Below, one piece after another: positions 42,215-52,339 of a stretch of 64,000 nt of DNA. The notes under the pieces are model-generated. The model saw only the letters and a list, made by a program, of their open reading frames with translations. It was not told where the DNA came from and made no database searches. Positions within the stretch are counted from its first letter, which is position 1. Each line of letters starts with the position of its first letter. The stretch is from NCBI RefSeq assembly GCF_030812415.1, contig NZ_JAUSST010000004.1:124001-188000 (forward strand), given 5' to 3'. The stretch is from Paenibacillus harenae. GTDB taxonomy: Bacteria; Bacillota; Bacilli; Paenibacillales; Paenibacillaceae. The position numbers were made by a program, and so were the translations under genes.

Positions 42215-43732
42215 ATGAACGTACCTATTACAGTTGGTTCACGCACAGCGGATCTGGCTGTGCCCGATGCCGTTATTAGATGGATCAGCGCTTCCGAGCT
42301 GAAGCAAGAGGCAGCTTCGAAGGGCCTCATTCAGCCGCAGCTCGACGAGGCGATTCGCGGATTGTACGCCAAAGGCCTATTCAAGGCAGAGCCTGAGCAG
42401 GTCGAAGTGCTTCCGACATTAGGGCTCTACCCCTCGGCGCATGTATTGTTCGTAGGTTATTCGGAAGCGGGCGGAGCCGATGGCTTGCGCAGGTCGGCTG
42501 CAGCTGCGGCCAAAGCGTTAAAGCGGCTTCGTGCGCAATCCGTTCAAATCCTGCCGCCTTCCATTAGCGGAAACGGAACTGAAGGTTTTGGCACGGTCGT
42601 TGCTTCTCAGGCGCTGACGGAGGGCTTGCTTCTTGCGCTCCATGACCGTATGCCGCTCAAGAAGGAGCAAGGCAGCAGATATCAGCTTAAGGATATTCAC
42701 ATTGCTTTAGACGGAACAGTGGCATCGAACGAAGTCTCGGCATGGCAATCCGGCATCGAGCGAGCCAAACTAGTCGCGGGCGGCGTATGCTATGCGCGGG
42801 ATCTTACGAACTTGCCTGGAAATGACTTGACCCCGGAACGGCTTGCCTTCCATGCGGAGGAATTGGCGCGCGAATATGACCTGGACATTGAAGTGATCGA
42901 CGAATGGAGCGCATCGGAGCAAGGGATGGGCGGCTTGCTTGGCGTTGGCCAAGGGAGCATTAACCCTCCCCGAATGATCGTGCTTGAATATAAGGGCGAT
43001 CCGGATTCCAAGGAAGCATGGGGACTGGTCGGCAAAGGAATCACCTTCGATACAGGCGGCATTTCCCTTAAGAAAGCGCCGGGCATGGAGGAAATGATAT
43101 CGGATATGGGCGGTGCGGCGGCCGTGCTCGGCGCCATGAAGGTTATTGCGGAGACTAAGCCGGCGGTTAACGTTATCGCTGTTATTCCGACTGCCGAGAA
43201 TATGCCTTCGGATCGGGCGCTTAAGCCGGGCGATGTAATAAGGACAATGAGCGGTTACACTGTCGAGGTTGTCAATACGGATGCTGAAGGAAGGCTAGTA
43301 TTGGCGGATGGGCTTACGACAGCTATTCGCCGAGGCGCGACTCGGATTGTCGACGTAGCTACGCTAACCGGAGCGGTGGGGGTAGCGCTTGGGACGGAAG
43401 CGACGGGAGCCGTTACGAACGACACGGCATTGCTCCTGCAATTGCTTTCGGCTGCGGAACGGGCCGGCGAGCGAGTATGGCAGCTTCCTTCTTATCCGGA
43501 ATACAAGAAGCAGCTTAGGAGCGACGCAGCGGATCTGAAGAACAGCGGCGGACGTTACGCGGGAACGATCACGGGCGGCTTGTTCATCGGACATTTTGCC
43601 GAGGAACTGCCTTGGGTTCATCTTGATATTGCCGGAACGGCATGGCTGGAAGCGGCAAGAGGCTGGGAACCGAAGGGCGCGACGGGCGTCATGGTTAGAA
43701 CGTTGGTCGAATTGATCGATCATCGGGAGTAA
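42215..43732 (+). CDS. pepA: leucyl aminopeptidase (M17)
   Basis: 505 residues; removes N-terminal residues from peptides with two metal ions. C-terminal catalytic domain motifs: GKGITFDTGGISLK (catalytic Lys and metal Asp), MGGAAAVLGAMK, PTAENMPSDRALKPGDV and the M17 signature NTDAEGRLVLAD. The N-terminal macro-like domain is divergent. GAGGAA lies before ATG 42215. Monocistronic. Confidence 0.94.
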   Translation: MNVPITVGSRTADLAVPDAVIRWISASELKQEAASKGLIQPQLDEAIRGLYAKGLFKAEPEQVEVLPTLGLYPSAHVLFVGYSEAGGADGLRRSAAAAAKALKRLRAQSVQILPPSISGNGTEGFGTVVASQALTEGLLLALHDRMPLKKEQGSRYQLKDIHIALDGTVASNEVSAWQSGIERAKLVAGGVCYARDLTNLPGNDLTPERLAFHAEELAREYDLDIEVIDEWSASEQGMGGLLGVGQGSINPPRMIVLEYKGDPDSKEAWGLVGKGITFDTGGISLKKAPGMEEMISDMGGAAAVLGAMKVIAETKPAVNVIAVIPTAENMPSDRALKPGDVIRTMSGYTVEVVNTDAEGRLVLADGLTTAIRRGATRIVDVATLTGAVGVALGTEATGAVTNDTALLLQLLSAAERAGERVWQLPSYPEYKKQLRSDAADLKNSGGRYAGTITGGLFIGHFAEELPWVHLDIAGTAWLEAARGWEPKGATGVMVRTLVELIDHRE

Positions 43733-43810
43733 AGTGGCATGGTGCAAACTGGATTCAGGCTTCTTGCTTCGTAATTATGGGTATACTAATCATAACTAAA
43801 GGGCTGGCGC

Positions 43811-44059
43811 GTGAAGCAGACGATCAATCAAGAGAAGGAATCGCGTTCGCTATACGATGAACAACTTCGTCATAACGGCAGGCGTCTATGCAATTGAGAT
43901 GACGGGAGCGGCGAAGGCAGCAGCCGAGCATACAGCAAGTACATGTTGACGTAGGCAATACGACCTGCAAGGTTCCTCTGGCAGTGGATTATATACATAA
44001 AACGGTACCCGATGGGCAAGGCGGGCGTGAAGAAAAAACATGTATTTGTTAGCCCCTAA
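43811..44059 (+). pseudogene. remnant of a DNA alkylation repair (AlkD-like) protein, C-terminal part with several frameshifts
   Basis: Reading three frames in turn gives one recognisable protein end: QTINQEK (43817-43837), then RVRYTMNNFVITAGVYAIEM (43843 on), then VDVGNTTCKVPLAVDYIHK (43946 on), then MGKAGVKKKHVF up to TAA 44057-44059. This order fits the C-terminus of AlkD-like DNA alkylation repair proteins (HQEKNRVRYTMN..., DVGDTACKVP..YI, GKKRK). At least three frame changes and a missing 5' part show a dead gene. The family call is from memory and moderate. Confidence 0.65.
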
Positions 44060-44302
44060 TTACAGGCCTCTATTGGATGAAATCGAATATGGGTTAGTTG
44101 ATACTCATAATCGATGCTTGAAATGGATGAAACCGATGCCAAGATGATTATGGTTGACAGGCAAGTAATGTACTAAAATATGAAGAGGCTATACGATTGA
44201 CAGCAAGCATGCAGTCATAATGCAACAAATGGCAAGGAAGACGGCGAACAAGAATGTAGGCGTTCGCCTTAGAAAATAATAGGATGGTTATGAATAGAGA
44301 GG
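44060..44302 (+). other. region upstream of sucA with candidate promoters
   Basis: No gene seen. TTGACA occurs at 44154-44159 (AAATAT 16 bp later) and again at 44197-44202 (CATAAT only 13 bp later). A short inverted pair GGCGAAC/GTTCGCC (44241-44262) lies near the end. One of the TTGACA boxes probably starts sucA transcription. Confidence 0.4.
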
Positions 44303-44317
44303 GTGGAATTTTCTGCA

Positions 44318-47230
44318 ATGAGCATCCATGATGAGCGCAATCATTCGCCTTGGAAAAGCTACTATGGTCCCAATCTTGGTTATGTGCAAGAGCAATACGA
44401 GCAATATTTGATCGATCCGAACTCGGTTGACGTTTCGGTTCGCGAACTGTTTGTCCAATGGGGGGCGCCTCCTTCCACGCCGATTGCGGGCGGAACGCAA
44501 GCCGTAAGCACAGGAGCCGGTCAGGCAACACTGCCGGCAGGCGCTGGAGTCGGACCGATCGACTCGAATATGTTGAAGAAGGTCGTTGCTGCGCATCAGC
44601 TTATGCTGAACATACGCAGATACGGCCATTTAGCCGCGGATATCGATCCTTTGGGCCTAAGCCCCGAAGCCGATACGAAGCTGCTTGATCCTGCGACGTT
44701 CAGCCTTACGCAAGCGGATTTGTCCGCTATGCCGGCTTCGTTGATCTGGGATAATGCGCCGGCGGAAATTTCGAACGGTTGGGATGCAATCCTCCGCCTA
44801 AGAGAAATTTACACGCGTTCGGCTGCTTATGAATTTACTCATATCCATGACGAAAGCGAACGGTTCTGGCTGCATGAGAAAGCAGAGTCGGGCTCGTTCC
44901 CGGCGCCGCTCTCGGCAAGAGAACGCGAAGCTCTATTGGAGCGCTTGCTTCAAGTTGAGCAATTCGAGAGCTTCCTGCACCGTACATTCGTCGGTCAGAA
45001 GCGCTTCTCGATCGAGGGGGTAGACATGCTCGTGCCCGTGCTGGACGAGATCGTCCGCGCTGTCGCTCATGACGGAGCGACTAATATCTTAATGGGCATG
45101 GCGCATCGCGGTCGTCTTAATGTACTTACTCACGTTCTTGGCAAGCCGTATGAGAAAATTTTCTCCGAGTTCCATCATGCGCCGAACAAGGAGCTTATTC
45201 CTTCCGAAGGCTCGATGGGCATTAATTACGGCTGGACGGGCGACGTTAAATATCACCTTGGCGCGGATCGCGCAATCAAGGAAGGCGAGACGGTACGCGC
45301 AAATGTTGTACTCGCGAACAACCCGAGCCATCTTGAATTCGTTAATCCAGTCGTCGAAGGCTTCACGCGCGCGGCTCAGGAAGATCGCAGCAAGCCGGGC
45401 TTCCCGCAGCAGGATCTGCATAGCGCGGTCACGATCGCGATTCATGGCGACGCGGCATTCATCGGCGAAGGTATCGTAGCCGAAACGCTTAACTTCAATA
45501 AACTGCAAGGCTACCGCAACGGCGGAACGATTCACATTATTGCGAATAACCGTCTGGGCTTCACGACGAACAGCATCGATTCGCGTTCGACGCATTACGC
45601 GAGCGACCTGGCGAAAGGCTTCGACATTCCGATCGTTCACGTGAACGCGGATGAGCCGGAAGCATGTCTTGCAGCCGTTCGTCTGGCTTGCGAGTATCGT
45701 CTTCGCTTCAACAAAGGTTTCGTTATCGACCTGATCGGCTACCGCCGCTACGGCCACAACGAGATGGACGATCCGGAAGTAACGCAACCGCTTATGTACA
45801 CGAAGGTTCGCAATCATCCGACTGTAGCTACGTTGTACAGCGAGCAGTTGAAAGGCGCGCAGGCGATTACGGAAGAGCAAGTAGATCAATTGCGTCAACG
45901 TACGACGGCCTCTCTTCAGGCTGCTTATGACGCGATGAAAGCAAACGAGGGCAAAGCGAAGATCGCTCCGCCTGAGCAGACGGGCAAAGTGGTAGCCGAG
46001 GATGTCCGCACGGCGGTTCCGCTCGAAGAGCTTCGCGAGATTAACCTTGAATTGCTTAATCGTCCGGAAGGCTTTACTGAATATACGAAGCTGCAACGTA
46101 TTTTGCAGCGCCGCGCATCTGCACTGAACGACGGCGAGAAAGTAGAATGGGCACATGCCGAGACGCTGGCCTTCGCTACGATTCTTGCTGACGGTACGCC
46201 GATCCGCCTTAGCGGCCAAGATTCCGAACGCGGAACGTTCGCGCATCGCCATATTATGCTGAACGACTATGCGAACGCTCAGAAATTCTCGCCGCTGCAC
46301 ATGCTGCCGCAAGCGAAAGCGTCTTTCGCCGTTCATAACAGCCCGTTGTCCGAAACGGCCGTTCTTGGCTTCGAGTACGGCTACAACGTATTCGCGCCGG
46401 ACACGTTCGTTATTTGGGAAGCGCAATACGGCGACTTCGCGAACGTGGCGCAAGTTATTTTCGACCAATTTATTTCCGCAGGCCGGGCGAAATGGTCGCA
46501 AAAATCGGGCATTACGATTTTGCTGCCGCACGGTTATGAAGGGCAAGGTCCAGAGCATTCGAGCGCAAGGCTTGAGCGTTTCCTGCAGCTCTCAGCCGAC
46601 AACAACTGGACGGTAGCGAACCTGACGTCCGCGGCTCAATACTTCCACTTGCTTCGTAAGCAAGCGGCTATGCTGGGCAGCGAGAACGTTCGTCCTCTCG
46701 TGCTTATGGCACCTAAGAGCTTGATCCGCAATCCGCGCGTCGCTTCGCATGGCGTTGAATTCAGCGAAGGCTCGTTCAAGCCGGTATTGCCGCAGTTCAG
46801 CCTGACTGAACCGAAAGCTGCGAAGGATAAAGTGAAACGCCTTATTCTTGCGACAGGCAAGGTCGCTATCGATCTTGACGAGGCGCTTGCTTCGGGCAAT
46901 GCAGAGGATTACACTTGGCTGCGCGTCGCGCGCGTAGAGCAATTGTATCCACTGCCGCAAGCGGAGCTTGAGCGCATTATTAGCCAGTTCCCTAAGCTGG
47001 AAGAGATCATATGGGTACAAGAAGAGCCGAAAAACATGGGCTCGTGGTTCTATATGGAGCCTCGCCTCCGCGCGCTCGCTCCAGAGAAAGCGGCAGTCCG
47101 TTATATCGGACGTCCTGATCGCGCCAGTACGGCAAGCGGTCACCAAGAAGTGCATGCAGCAGAACAACAAAGCATTATTTCATCCGCTTTGAACGGTCAA
47201 CCGTTCGAATCGAGTTTGGTAAGGGGGTAG
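44318..47230 (+). CDS. sucA: 2-oxoglutarate dehydrogenase E1 component
   Basis: About 970 residues; ThDP-dependent decarboxylation of 2-oxoglutarate in the TCA cycle. N-terminal SPWKSYYGPNLGYVQEQYEQYLIDP binds E2; then MGMAHRGRLNVLTHVLGKPYEKIFSEF, the ThDP site GDAAFIGEGIVAETLNF...NNRLGFTT, RRYGHNEMDDPEVTQPLMY and the C-terminal GQDSERGTFAHRH. ATG 44318 is preferred (GAGAGGGTGG about 11 nt upstream); GTG 44303 overlaps that site. An internal low-complexity Ala/Gly stretch (about 55-80) is family-typical. Paired with sucB, 6 nt apart. Confidence 0.96.
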   Translation: MSIHDERNHSPWKSYYGPNLGYVQEQYEQYLIDPNSVDVSVRELFVQWGAPPSTPIAGGTQAVSTGAGQATLPAGAGVGPIDSNMLKKVVAAHQLMLNIRRYGHLAADIDPLGLSPEADTKLLDPATFSLTQADLSAMPASLIWDNAPAEISNGWDAILRLREIYTRSAAYEFTHIHDESERFWLHEKAESGSFPAPLSAREREALLERLLQVEQFESFLHRTFVGQKRFSIEGVDMLVPVLDEIVRAVAHDGATNILMGMAHRGRLNVLTHVLGKPYEKIFSEFHHAPNKELIPSEGSMGINYGWTGDVKYHLGADRAIKEGETVRANVVLANNPSHLEFVNPVVEGFTRAAQEDRSKPGFPQQDLHSAVTIAIHGDAAFIGEGIVAETLNFNKLQGYRNGGTIHIIANNRLGFTTNSIDSRSTHYASDLAKGFDIPIVHVNADEPEACLAAVRLACEYRLRFNKGFVIDLIGYRRYGHNEMDDPEVTQPLMYTKVRNHPTVATLYSEQLKGAQAITEEQVDQLRQRTTASLQAAYDAMKANEGKAKIAPPEQTGKVVAEDVRTAVPLEELREINLELLNRPEGFTEYTKLQRILQRRASALNDGEKVEWAHAETLAFATILADGTPIRLSGQDSERGTFAHRHIMLNDYANAQKFSPLHMLPQAKASFAVHNSPLSETAVLGFEYGYNVFAPDTFVIWEAQYGDFANVAQVIFDQFISAGRAKWSQKSGITILLPHGYEGQGPEHSSARLERFLQLSADNNWTVANLTSAAQYFHLLRKQAAMLGSENVRPLVLMAPKSLIRNPRVASHGVEFSEGSFKPVLPQFSLTEPKAAKDKVKRLILATGKVAIDLDEALASGNAEDYTWLRVARVEQLYPLPQAELERIISQFPKLEEIIWVQEEPKNMGSWFYMEPRLRALAPEKAAVRYIGRPDRASTASGHQEVHAAEQQSIISSALNGQPFESSLVRG

Positions 47231-47236
47231 TTACCG

Positions 47237-48493
47237 ATGGCAGAAATTATTGTGCCGGAATTGGGAGAGTCGATTTCGGAAGGTACAATTACGAAATGGT
47301 TTGTGAAGGAAGGCGATTCCGTCAATCAGGGCGACGTCCTTCTAGAGCTGGAAACGGATAAAGTAAATATTGAGATTAGCGCAGATAGCAGCGGTGTTGT
47401 CTCGCGTATTGCAAGAGGAGACGGAGAGGTTGTACTTGTAGGCGAAGCGATCGGTTCGATCGGCGCTTCCGCAGGCGGTGCAGCTCCTGCTCCGGCGGCA
47501 GCTCCAGCACAGCCAGCGGCTCCAGCAGCCGCTGCGCCTGCAGCAGCAGCACCTGCTGCTGCCGTGCAAGCACCCGTTCCGCCTACAGCAGCGTCCGTAA
47601 ACGCATCGCCGGCTGTTCGCAAGCTAGCTCGCGAGCAAGGCATCGATCTGACGCAAGCGCAAAGCCAAGCCGGACGTATCTCTACGGGCGATGTATTGTC
47701 GCAGGGCGGACAAGCTTCTGCACCAGCTGCGGCTCCAGTTGCCCCGGCTGCTGCTGCTGCACCTGCTGCTCAGCCGCAAGCCGTGAGCGGCAAGCCGGTT
47801 GAACGTAAGCGCATGTCGCGCCGCCGGGCAACAATCGCTAACCGCCTCGTTGAAGCGCAACGCACGGCAGCGATGCTGACGACGTTCAACGAAGTAGACA
47901 TGACGGCGATTCTTGACCTGCGCAAGCGCCGGAAGCAATCGTTTTTCGAGAAAAACGACGTCAACCTCGGCTTTATGTCCTTCTTCACGAAAGCAGTCGT
48001 TGGCGCGCTCAAAGCGTTCCCGCTGCTTAACGCGGAAATTGACGGCGAAGACATCGTCGTTAAGAAGTTCTACGATATCGGTATTGCCGTATCCGCGAAG
48101 GAAGGTCTTGTCGTTCCTGTCGTACGCGAAGCGGATCGTCTCAGCTTCGCCGAGATCGAGAAAAGCATCGGCGAGCTAGCTTCGAAGGCTCGCGCTAACA
48201 CGCTTGCGCTTAGCGACCTGCAAGGCGGAAGCTTCACGATCACGAACGGCGGCGTCTTTGGCTCCTTGCTGTCGACTCCGATCTTGAACACGCCGCAAGT
48301 CGGCATTCTCGGCATGCATAAGATTCAAATCCGTCCGGTAGCGATCAACGATACGGAGATGGCAAACCGTCCAATGATGTACATCGCTCTCTCCTACGAT
48401 CACCGTATCGTAGACGGCAGCGAAGCAGTTCGCTTCCTTGTTACGGTTAAGAACCTGCTTGAAGATCCAGAATCTCTTCTTCTTGAAGGCTAA
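47237..48493 (+). CDS. sucB: dihydrolipoamide succinyltransferase (E2 of 2-oxoglutarate dehydrogenase)
   Basis: 418 residues. One lipoyl domain (1-76; lipoylated Lys in [12 protein letters not shown]), an Ala/Pro linker (about 80-115), the E3-binding domain ([20 protein letters not shown], 120-155), a second Ala-rich linker, and the catalytic domain (190-418) with [23 protein letters not shown] lies before ATG 47237. No E3 (lpd) gene follows; it must be elsewhere. Confidence 0.96.
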   Translation: MAEIIVPELGESISEGTITKWFVKEGDSVNQGDVLLELETDKVNIEISADSSGVVSRIARGDGEVVLVGEAIGSIGASAGGAAPAPAAAPAQPAAPAAAAPAAAAPAAAVQAPVPPTAASVNASPAVRKLAREQGIDLTQAQSQAGRISTGDVLSQGGQASAPAAAPVAPAAAAAPAAQPQAVSGKPVERKRMSRRRATIANRLVEAQRTAAMLTTFNEVDMTAILDLRKRRKQSFFEKNDVNLGFMSFFTKAVVGALKAFPLLNAEIDGEDIVVKKFYDIGIAVSAKEGLVVPVVREADRLSFAEIEKSIGELASKARANTLALSDLQGGSFTITNGGVFGSLLSTPILNTPQVGILGMHKIQIRPVAINDTEMANRPMMYIALSYDHRIVDGSEAVRFLVTVKNLLEDPESLLLEG

Positions 48494-48513
48494 TCGGAGG
48501 AAACACGTTTTGG

Positions 48514-48559
48514 CAAAAAAAGTCCGTGGGCAGAATCAGCTGCTTCCACGGACTTTTTT
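48514..48559 (+). terminator. terminator of sucA-sucB
   Basis: AAAAAAAGTCCGTGG/CCACGGACTTTTTTT, a 15-bp symmetric stem able to work in both directions. Confidence 0.9.
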
Positions 48560-48754
48560 TCGTTGCGCCAAACAATTACAGGAAAAATCCTTCGAAAATC
48601 GACATAAGGAATAATATGTAAAATTATTGGCGGCATGGACATATTCCCCTTGCTTTCATATATTTATTAGGACCATAGCAGGACAATTCTTTTACATGTG
48701 GAACATATTGTTATGAGACAACTGGAAAAAAGCTTGATATGGGTGGGATAGCAT

Positions 48755-50581
48755 GTGTCAATAAACAATTGTAATCTATTAATGTTGGAGAGCGAGGAGC
48801 GTTATAGGCATTTAGTTCAAATGCTGCCCGACGCTGTCGTCGTAATTGTCGATTATCGTCTCGTTTTTGCGAATGACTCCGCACTTAGGCTGTTTAAGAT
48901 AGGCAAGTTGGAGGGTGTGGTCGGCGTGCCGATCAATCAATTCGTGCATCCGGACTATTTGGAACGAATGCCGGCTAATGTAGAACTTCTGCTTAGAGAA
49001 AGTGGGCCTTTAAACCTTCCAGTGAAGAAGCTGCTTCGTATGGATGGTATCGCTATTGACGTCGAAATCAAGGCAGTAGTCGTAACTTATAACGGCAAAC
49101 GCGGCATTCAGCTTCTCATACGCGACTTAACCGACCGCATACGGATGGAGGCCTCTCTCAATGAGAAGGAGCATTTGTACAAGACGCTCGTGGAAAATAC
49201 GGTGGCAGGCGTATTCGTGGCAGCCGGTGAAAATATCTCTTATATGAATCCGCACTTTGCGGAGATATTCGGCTACACGCCGGAGGAATTCGTTAATGTT
49301 AAGGTGCATGATCTGTTGGAAGACGTTGATCTGGATCGGATTAAGCATGAAGTGGCGGAGGGCATAAGCCAAAACAAGACGAAGTACCATCTGAAGATGA
49401 AGGGAAGACGCAAAGACGGCAGTATCATCCATATCGAAGGCAGCTCCTCGCTGACATCGCTCAACGGTGAAGAAATCATGCTGGGAATCGTGCAGGATGT
49501 TACGTTCAAACAGGAGCAGGAGCAGCAGCTTCGCAAGAGTGCACTGATGTATCAGAAAATCATCAAGTTCATCCCTGAGGCCATCGTTCTAACCGATAAC
49601 GAACAGGTCGTATATGCCAATAAGCTGGCGCTTAAATTGATTGGGGTAAAGGATGGGAATGACGTAATCGGCCAAAGCGTTCTCGATTTCATTCATCCCA
49701 ACTATCATGAGAGGACGATCATGCGCATGGACGAAATCATGCTGTCTGAGGAAATTGCCCCTTTTAACGAAAGCATCGTGCGCTGCGTGGACGGCAGGTT
49801 TGTTGATGTCGAAATATCGAGCATCCGGATTAATGATTATATGGGCAAAAACGTTTTGCTCAGCGTCATAAGGGACCTCACGAACCGGAAGCAATCGGAG
49901 GAGATGCTTGTCCGTTCCGAGAAGCTGTCGGTCATCGGACAGCTTGCGGCAGGCGTTGCGCATGAGATTCGCAATCCGTTGACGGCGCTGAAGGGCTTCA
50001 CCCAATTGCTCCAGTCGAAGTACAACGATCATTCGCATTATTTTGATATTATGGCGGGGGAAATCGATCGCATTAATCTTATCGTGAACGAATTCATGAC
50101 GCTCGCCAAGCCGCATTTCTCCCAGTTCAATAGCGGATATATCGAGCCGATTCTGCAAAGCGTTCTATCCATATTGGAGACGCAGGCGATTTTGCTCAAC
50201 GTCGAGATCAAGGTGAAACTCGAACCGGAGCTGCCGGCCGTATTTTGCAATGAGAATCAACTGAAGCAGGTATTCTTGAATGTGATCAAAAATGCAATCG
50301 AGGCGATGCCTAGCGGCGGAGTTGTGGATATAACCGCTGTGTTGGTTACCGATAGCGAAATAGGTATTCGAATCAAGGATGAGGGACAGGGTATACCGGA
50401 GGAGCTCATTGCCAAGATTGGCGAGCCGTTCGTGACGACCAAAGAAAAGGGAACGGGTCTTGGATTGATGATTAGTACCCGTATCATTGAGGCCCATAAC
50501 GGCACGCTTCATCTATTCAGCAAGCAAAATGAAGGCACGACCATCGAAATTAGATTGCCTGCCCAAGATTTACGGCAGTAA
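48755..50581 (+). CDS. three-PAS cytosolic histidine kinase, KinA-like
   Basis: 608 residues, no membrane helix. Three PAS domains at about 15-130, 140-260 and 268-385 precede HisKA with His403 (VAHEIRNPLTALKGFTQLL) and HATPase_c (NVIKNAIEAM, DEGQGIPEEL, GTGLGLMIS). Length and layout match B. subtilis KinA (606 residues, three PAS), the main kinase of the sporulation phosphorelay, so a role there is likely but not proven. GTG 48755 has GGGTGGGA 7 nt upstream. No regulator gene is adjacent. Its 3' end overlaps the convergent MFS gene by 32 bp. Confidence 0.87.
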   Translation: MSINNCNLLMLESEERYRHLVQMLPDAVVVIVDYRLVFANDSALRLFKIGKLEGVVGVPINQFVHPDYLERMPANVELLLRESGPLNLPVKKLLRMDGIAIDVEIKAVVVTYNGKRGIQLLIRDLTDRIRMEASLNEKEHLYKTLVENTVAGVFVAAGENISYMNPHFAEIFGYTPEEFVNVKVHDLLEDVDLDRIKHEVAEGISQNKTKYHLKMKGRRKDGSIIHIEGSSSLTSLNGEEIMLGIVQDVTFKQEQEQQLRKSALMYQKIIKFIPEAIVLTDNEQVVYANKLALKLIGVKDGNDVIGQSVLDFIHPNYHERTIMRMDEIMLSEEIAPFNESIVRCVDGRFVDVEISSIRINDYMGKNVLLSVIRDLTNRKQSEEMLVRSEKLSVIGQLAAGVAHEIRNPLTALKGFTQLLQSKYNDHSHYFDIMAGEIDRINLIVNEFMTLAKPHFSQFNSGYIEPILQSVLSILETQAILLNVEIKVKLEPELPAVFCNENQLKQVFLNVIKNAIEAMPSGGVVDITAVLVTDSEIGIRIKDEGQGIPEELIAKIGEPFVTTKEKGTGLGLMISTRIIEAHNGTLHLFSKQNEGTTIEIRLPAQDLRQ

Positions 50582-51788
50582 TCGACTTGCGACGCTTGTG
50601 ATGAAGGATGAAATAAACGACGGAAGATAAGGAAACGATGACACCGCAAATCACATACATAACAGTGTAACCGCTATGTGTAGCGATCAAGCCCAGGCAA
50701 TACGAGCCGATTCCGTAACCAAGATCGAAGAGGATGAAGAACGTGGCCGTTGCAAGTCCTCTGCGATGCGGCGGAGCGGCGAGCACGGCAATCGTCTGAA
50801 AGCACGGAAGCAGAGCGCCGTAGCCAAGGCCGATAACGGCACCCGATACGAGAAGCATGAGCGGCGAATGGGCGGTGCTCAGCATGAACAAGCCGATTGC
50901 GAAGACGGCGATGCTCGGATAGACGATATAATGCTCGGAGACACGGTCGAGCAGCTTGCCGACGATTGGCCTCGGCAGGACGATCATAATGCCGAAGCAG
51001 ACGAAGAAATAGCTGGCATAATCGTCGATTGCGCGATCGGCTGCGAATACGGACATGAACGTCACGAGTCCGCTGTAGGCGAAGGCGACGACGAAGCCGC
51101 TGACTGCAATCGGGAATACTTTGCGTTCGACAAGGTTACTCCATTGCAGCTTAGACTTCGGCTGCGATTGCGCAAGGGGAGCGCCGACTGGCTCCTCGGA
51201 AGCTTGTTGCGGCCTTGCGGCGGGTTTGCTCTTAGCGCTTGCTCCTAGCACGAAGGCGATTAGCGAGAATACGGCGCATAACGCGAACAGCGTTGAGTAG
51301 CCGCCGTGCTTCGTAATCGTTAGACCGACGAATGGTCCAATAACCATCGCAAGGCTCATAAATAAGCTGAAGTAGCTGATGCCTTCACCCTTGCGATTTT
51401 CCGGCATAATGCCGATTGCGGTAGTGTTCGTTGACGTAGTGCCTATTGCGAACGTGCCGCCGTGGAGAAACCGGACGAGAAGCAGCATGGCATAACCGAA
51501 GACGCCTAAATACGCGACCGAAAATAAAAAGAACAGCAATAGCGATCCGAACACGATCTTCCTCTCGCTAAATCTGTCCATCAGTTGTCCCGTGAACGGG
51601 CGAAGAAGTACGGCGGCGACGATGAAGACGGTCATGGCCAATCCCGCTTGCGATTCGGAGCGGCCGAGGCCATCCGTTACGTAACCCGATAACGCGGTTG
51701 CAATAATATAGAAGCTTAGAAATAAGAAAAAACTGCTTAAACAGACTTTAACAAAGTCTTTGGTCCATAATTTATAATTGTCAATCAA
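50550..51788 (-). CDS. MFS transporter (drug-efflux type)
   Basis: 412 residues, 12 predicted helices. MFS motif LRPFTGQLMDRFSERKIVFGS follows helix 2, and a long Pro/Ala/Ser-rich cytosolic loop (about 190-220) divides the halves; PRPIVGKLLDRVSEHYIVYPS repeats the motif in the second half. It lies 74 bp after a marR gene on the same strand, the usual layout for a repressor and its efflux pump. Substrate unknown. Confidence 0.88.
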   Translation of the reverse strand: MIDNYKLWTKDFVKVCLSSFFLFLSFYIIATALSGYVTDGLGRSESQAGLAMTVFIVAAVLLRPFTGQLMDRFSERKIVFGSLLLFFLFSVAYLGVFGYAMLLLVRFLHGGTFAIGTTSTNTTAIGIMPENRKGEGISYFSLFMSLAMVIGPFVGLTITKHGGYSTLFALCAVFSLIAFVLGASAKSKPAARPQQASEEPVGAPLAQSQPKSKLQWSNLVERKVFPIAVSGFVVAFAYSGLVTFMSVFAADRAIDDYASYFFVCFGIMIVLPRPIVGKLLDRVSEHYIVYPSIAVFAIGLFMLSTAHSPLMLLVSGAVIGLGYGALLPCFQTIAVLAAPPHRRGLATATFFILFDLGYGIGSYCLGLIATHSGYTVMYVICGVIVSLSSVVYFILHHKRRKSITAVNLGQAI

Positions 51789-51862
51789 GGCAGGTTCCCC
51801 TCTCAGATGCTATAACTTTCTACTGTCAGCGGGCGTCATCAACCGTTTACGGCTGATTGGCC

Positions 51863-52288
51863 CTACGCATTCTCGATGTTCCGGTTAATTTTGCCCATGA
51901 ACTGCATGAATGCTTGGATCTCTTCCGGCGATAGGCCGGACACGATCTGCCCGACATATGCTGTCTCGATAGGCGCGAGCGCGTGAGCGGTCGATCTGCC
52001 AAGCTCGGTCAAGTGAAGCAGGAGCGATCTTCGATCGTTAGGATGAGGCGCCCTTCGCACAAGCGACTTCTTCTCGAGTTGATCGACGAGCCGCGTAATG
52101 TTGGCAGGATCCTTCTCGGCACGCTGAGCAAGCTCCTTATGGCTTATACCATCTTTCCCGTCCAGCGTTATGAGCAGCGACCATTGCTCCGGCGTTACAT
52201 CCGAGTGCTGAAATCGCTGCTGCAAGCTTTGACTAAGCTTCCGCCCTGTATTCGATATGATGTAGCCGACTGAATTTTTGATTTCCAT
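51863..52288 (-). CDS. MarR-family transcriptional regulator
   Basis: 141 residues with winged HTH (DVTPEQWSLLITLDGKDGISHKELAQRAEKDPANITRLVDQLEKKSLVRRAPHPNDRRSLLLHLTELG); the DRRS wing is typical. It probably represses itself and the MFS gene downstream. GAAGGTGA lies before ATG 52288. The promoter 50 bp upstream contains an inverted repeat over its -35 box. Confidence 0.92.
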   Translation of the reverse strand: MEIKNSVGYIISNTGRKLSQSLQQRFQHSDVTPEQWSLLITLDGKDGISHKELAQRAEKDPANITRLVDQLEKKSLVRRAPHPNDRRSLLLHLTELGRSTAHALAPIETAYVGQIVSGLSPEEIQAFMQFMGKINRNIENA

Positions 52289-52339
52289 ACTTCATTCACC
52301 TTCTCCGAAAAGTCCGTTCCCATAATAGTTGATATAACA

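Noticed and set aside
45089..46558. A 489-codon open frame opposite sucA
   Set aside because: Composition is Arg/Val-rich shadow coding with no recognisable domain; sucA on the plus strand is complete.
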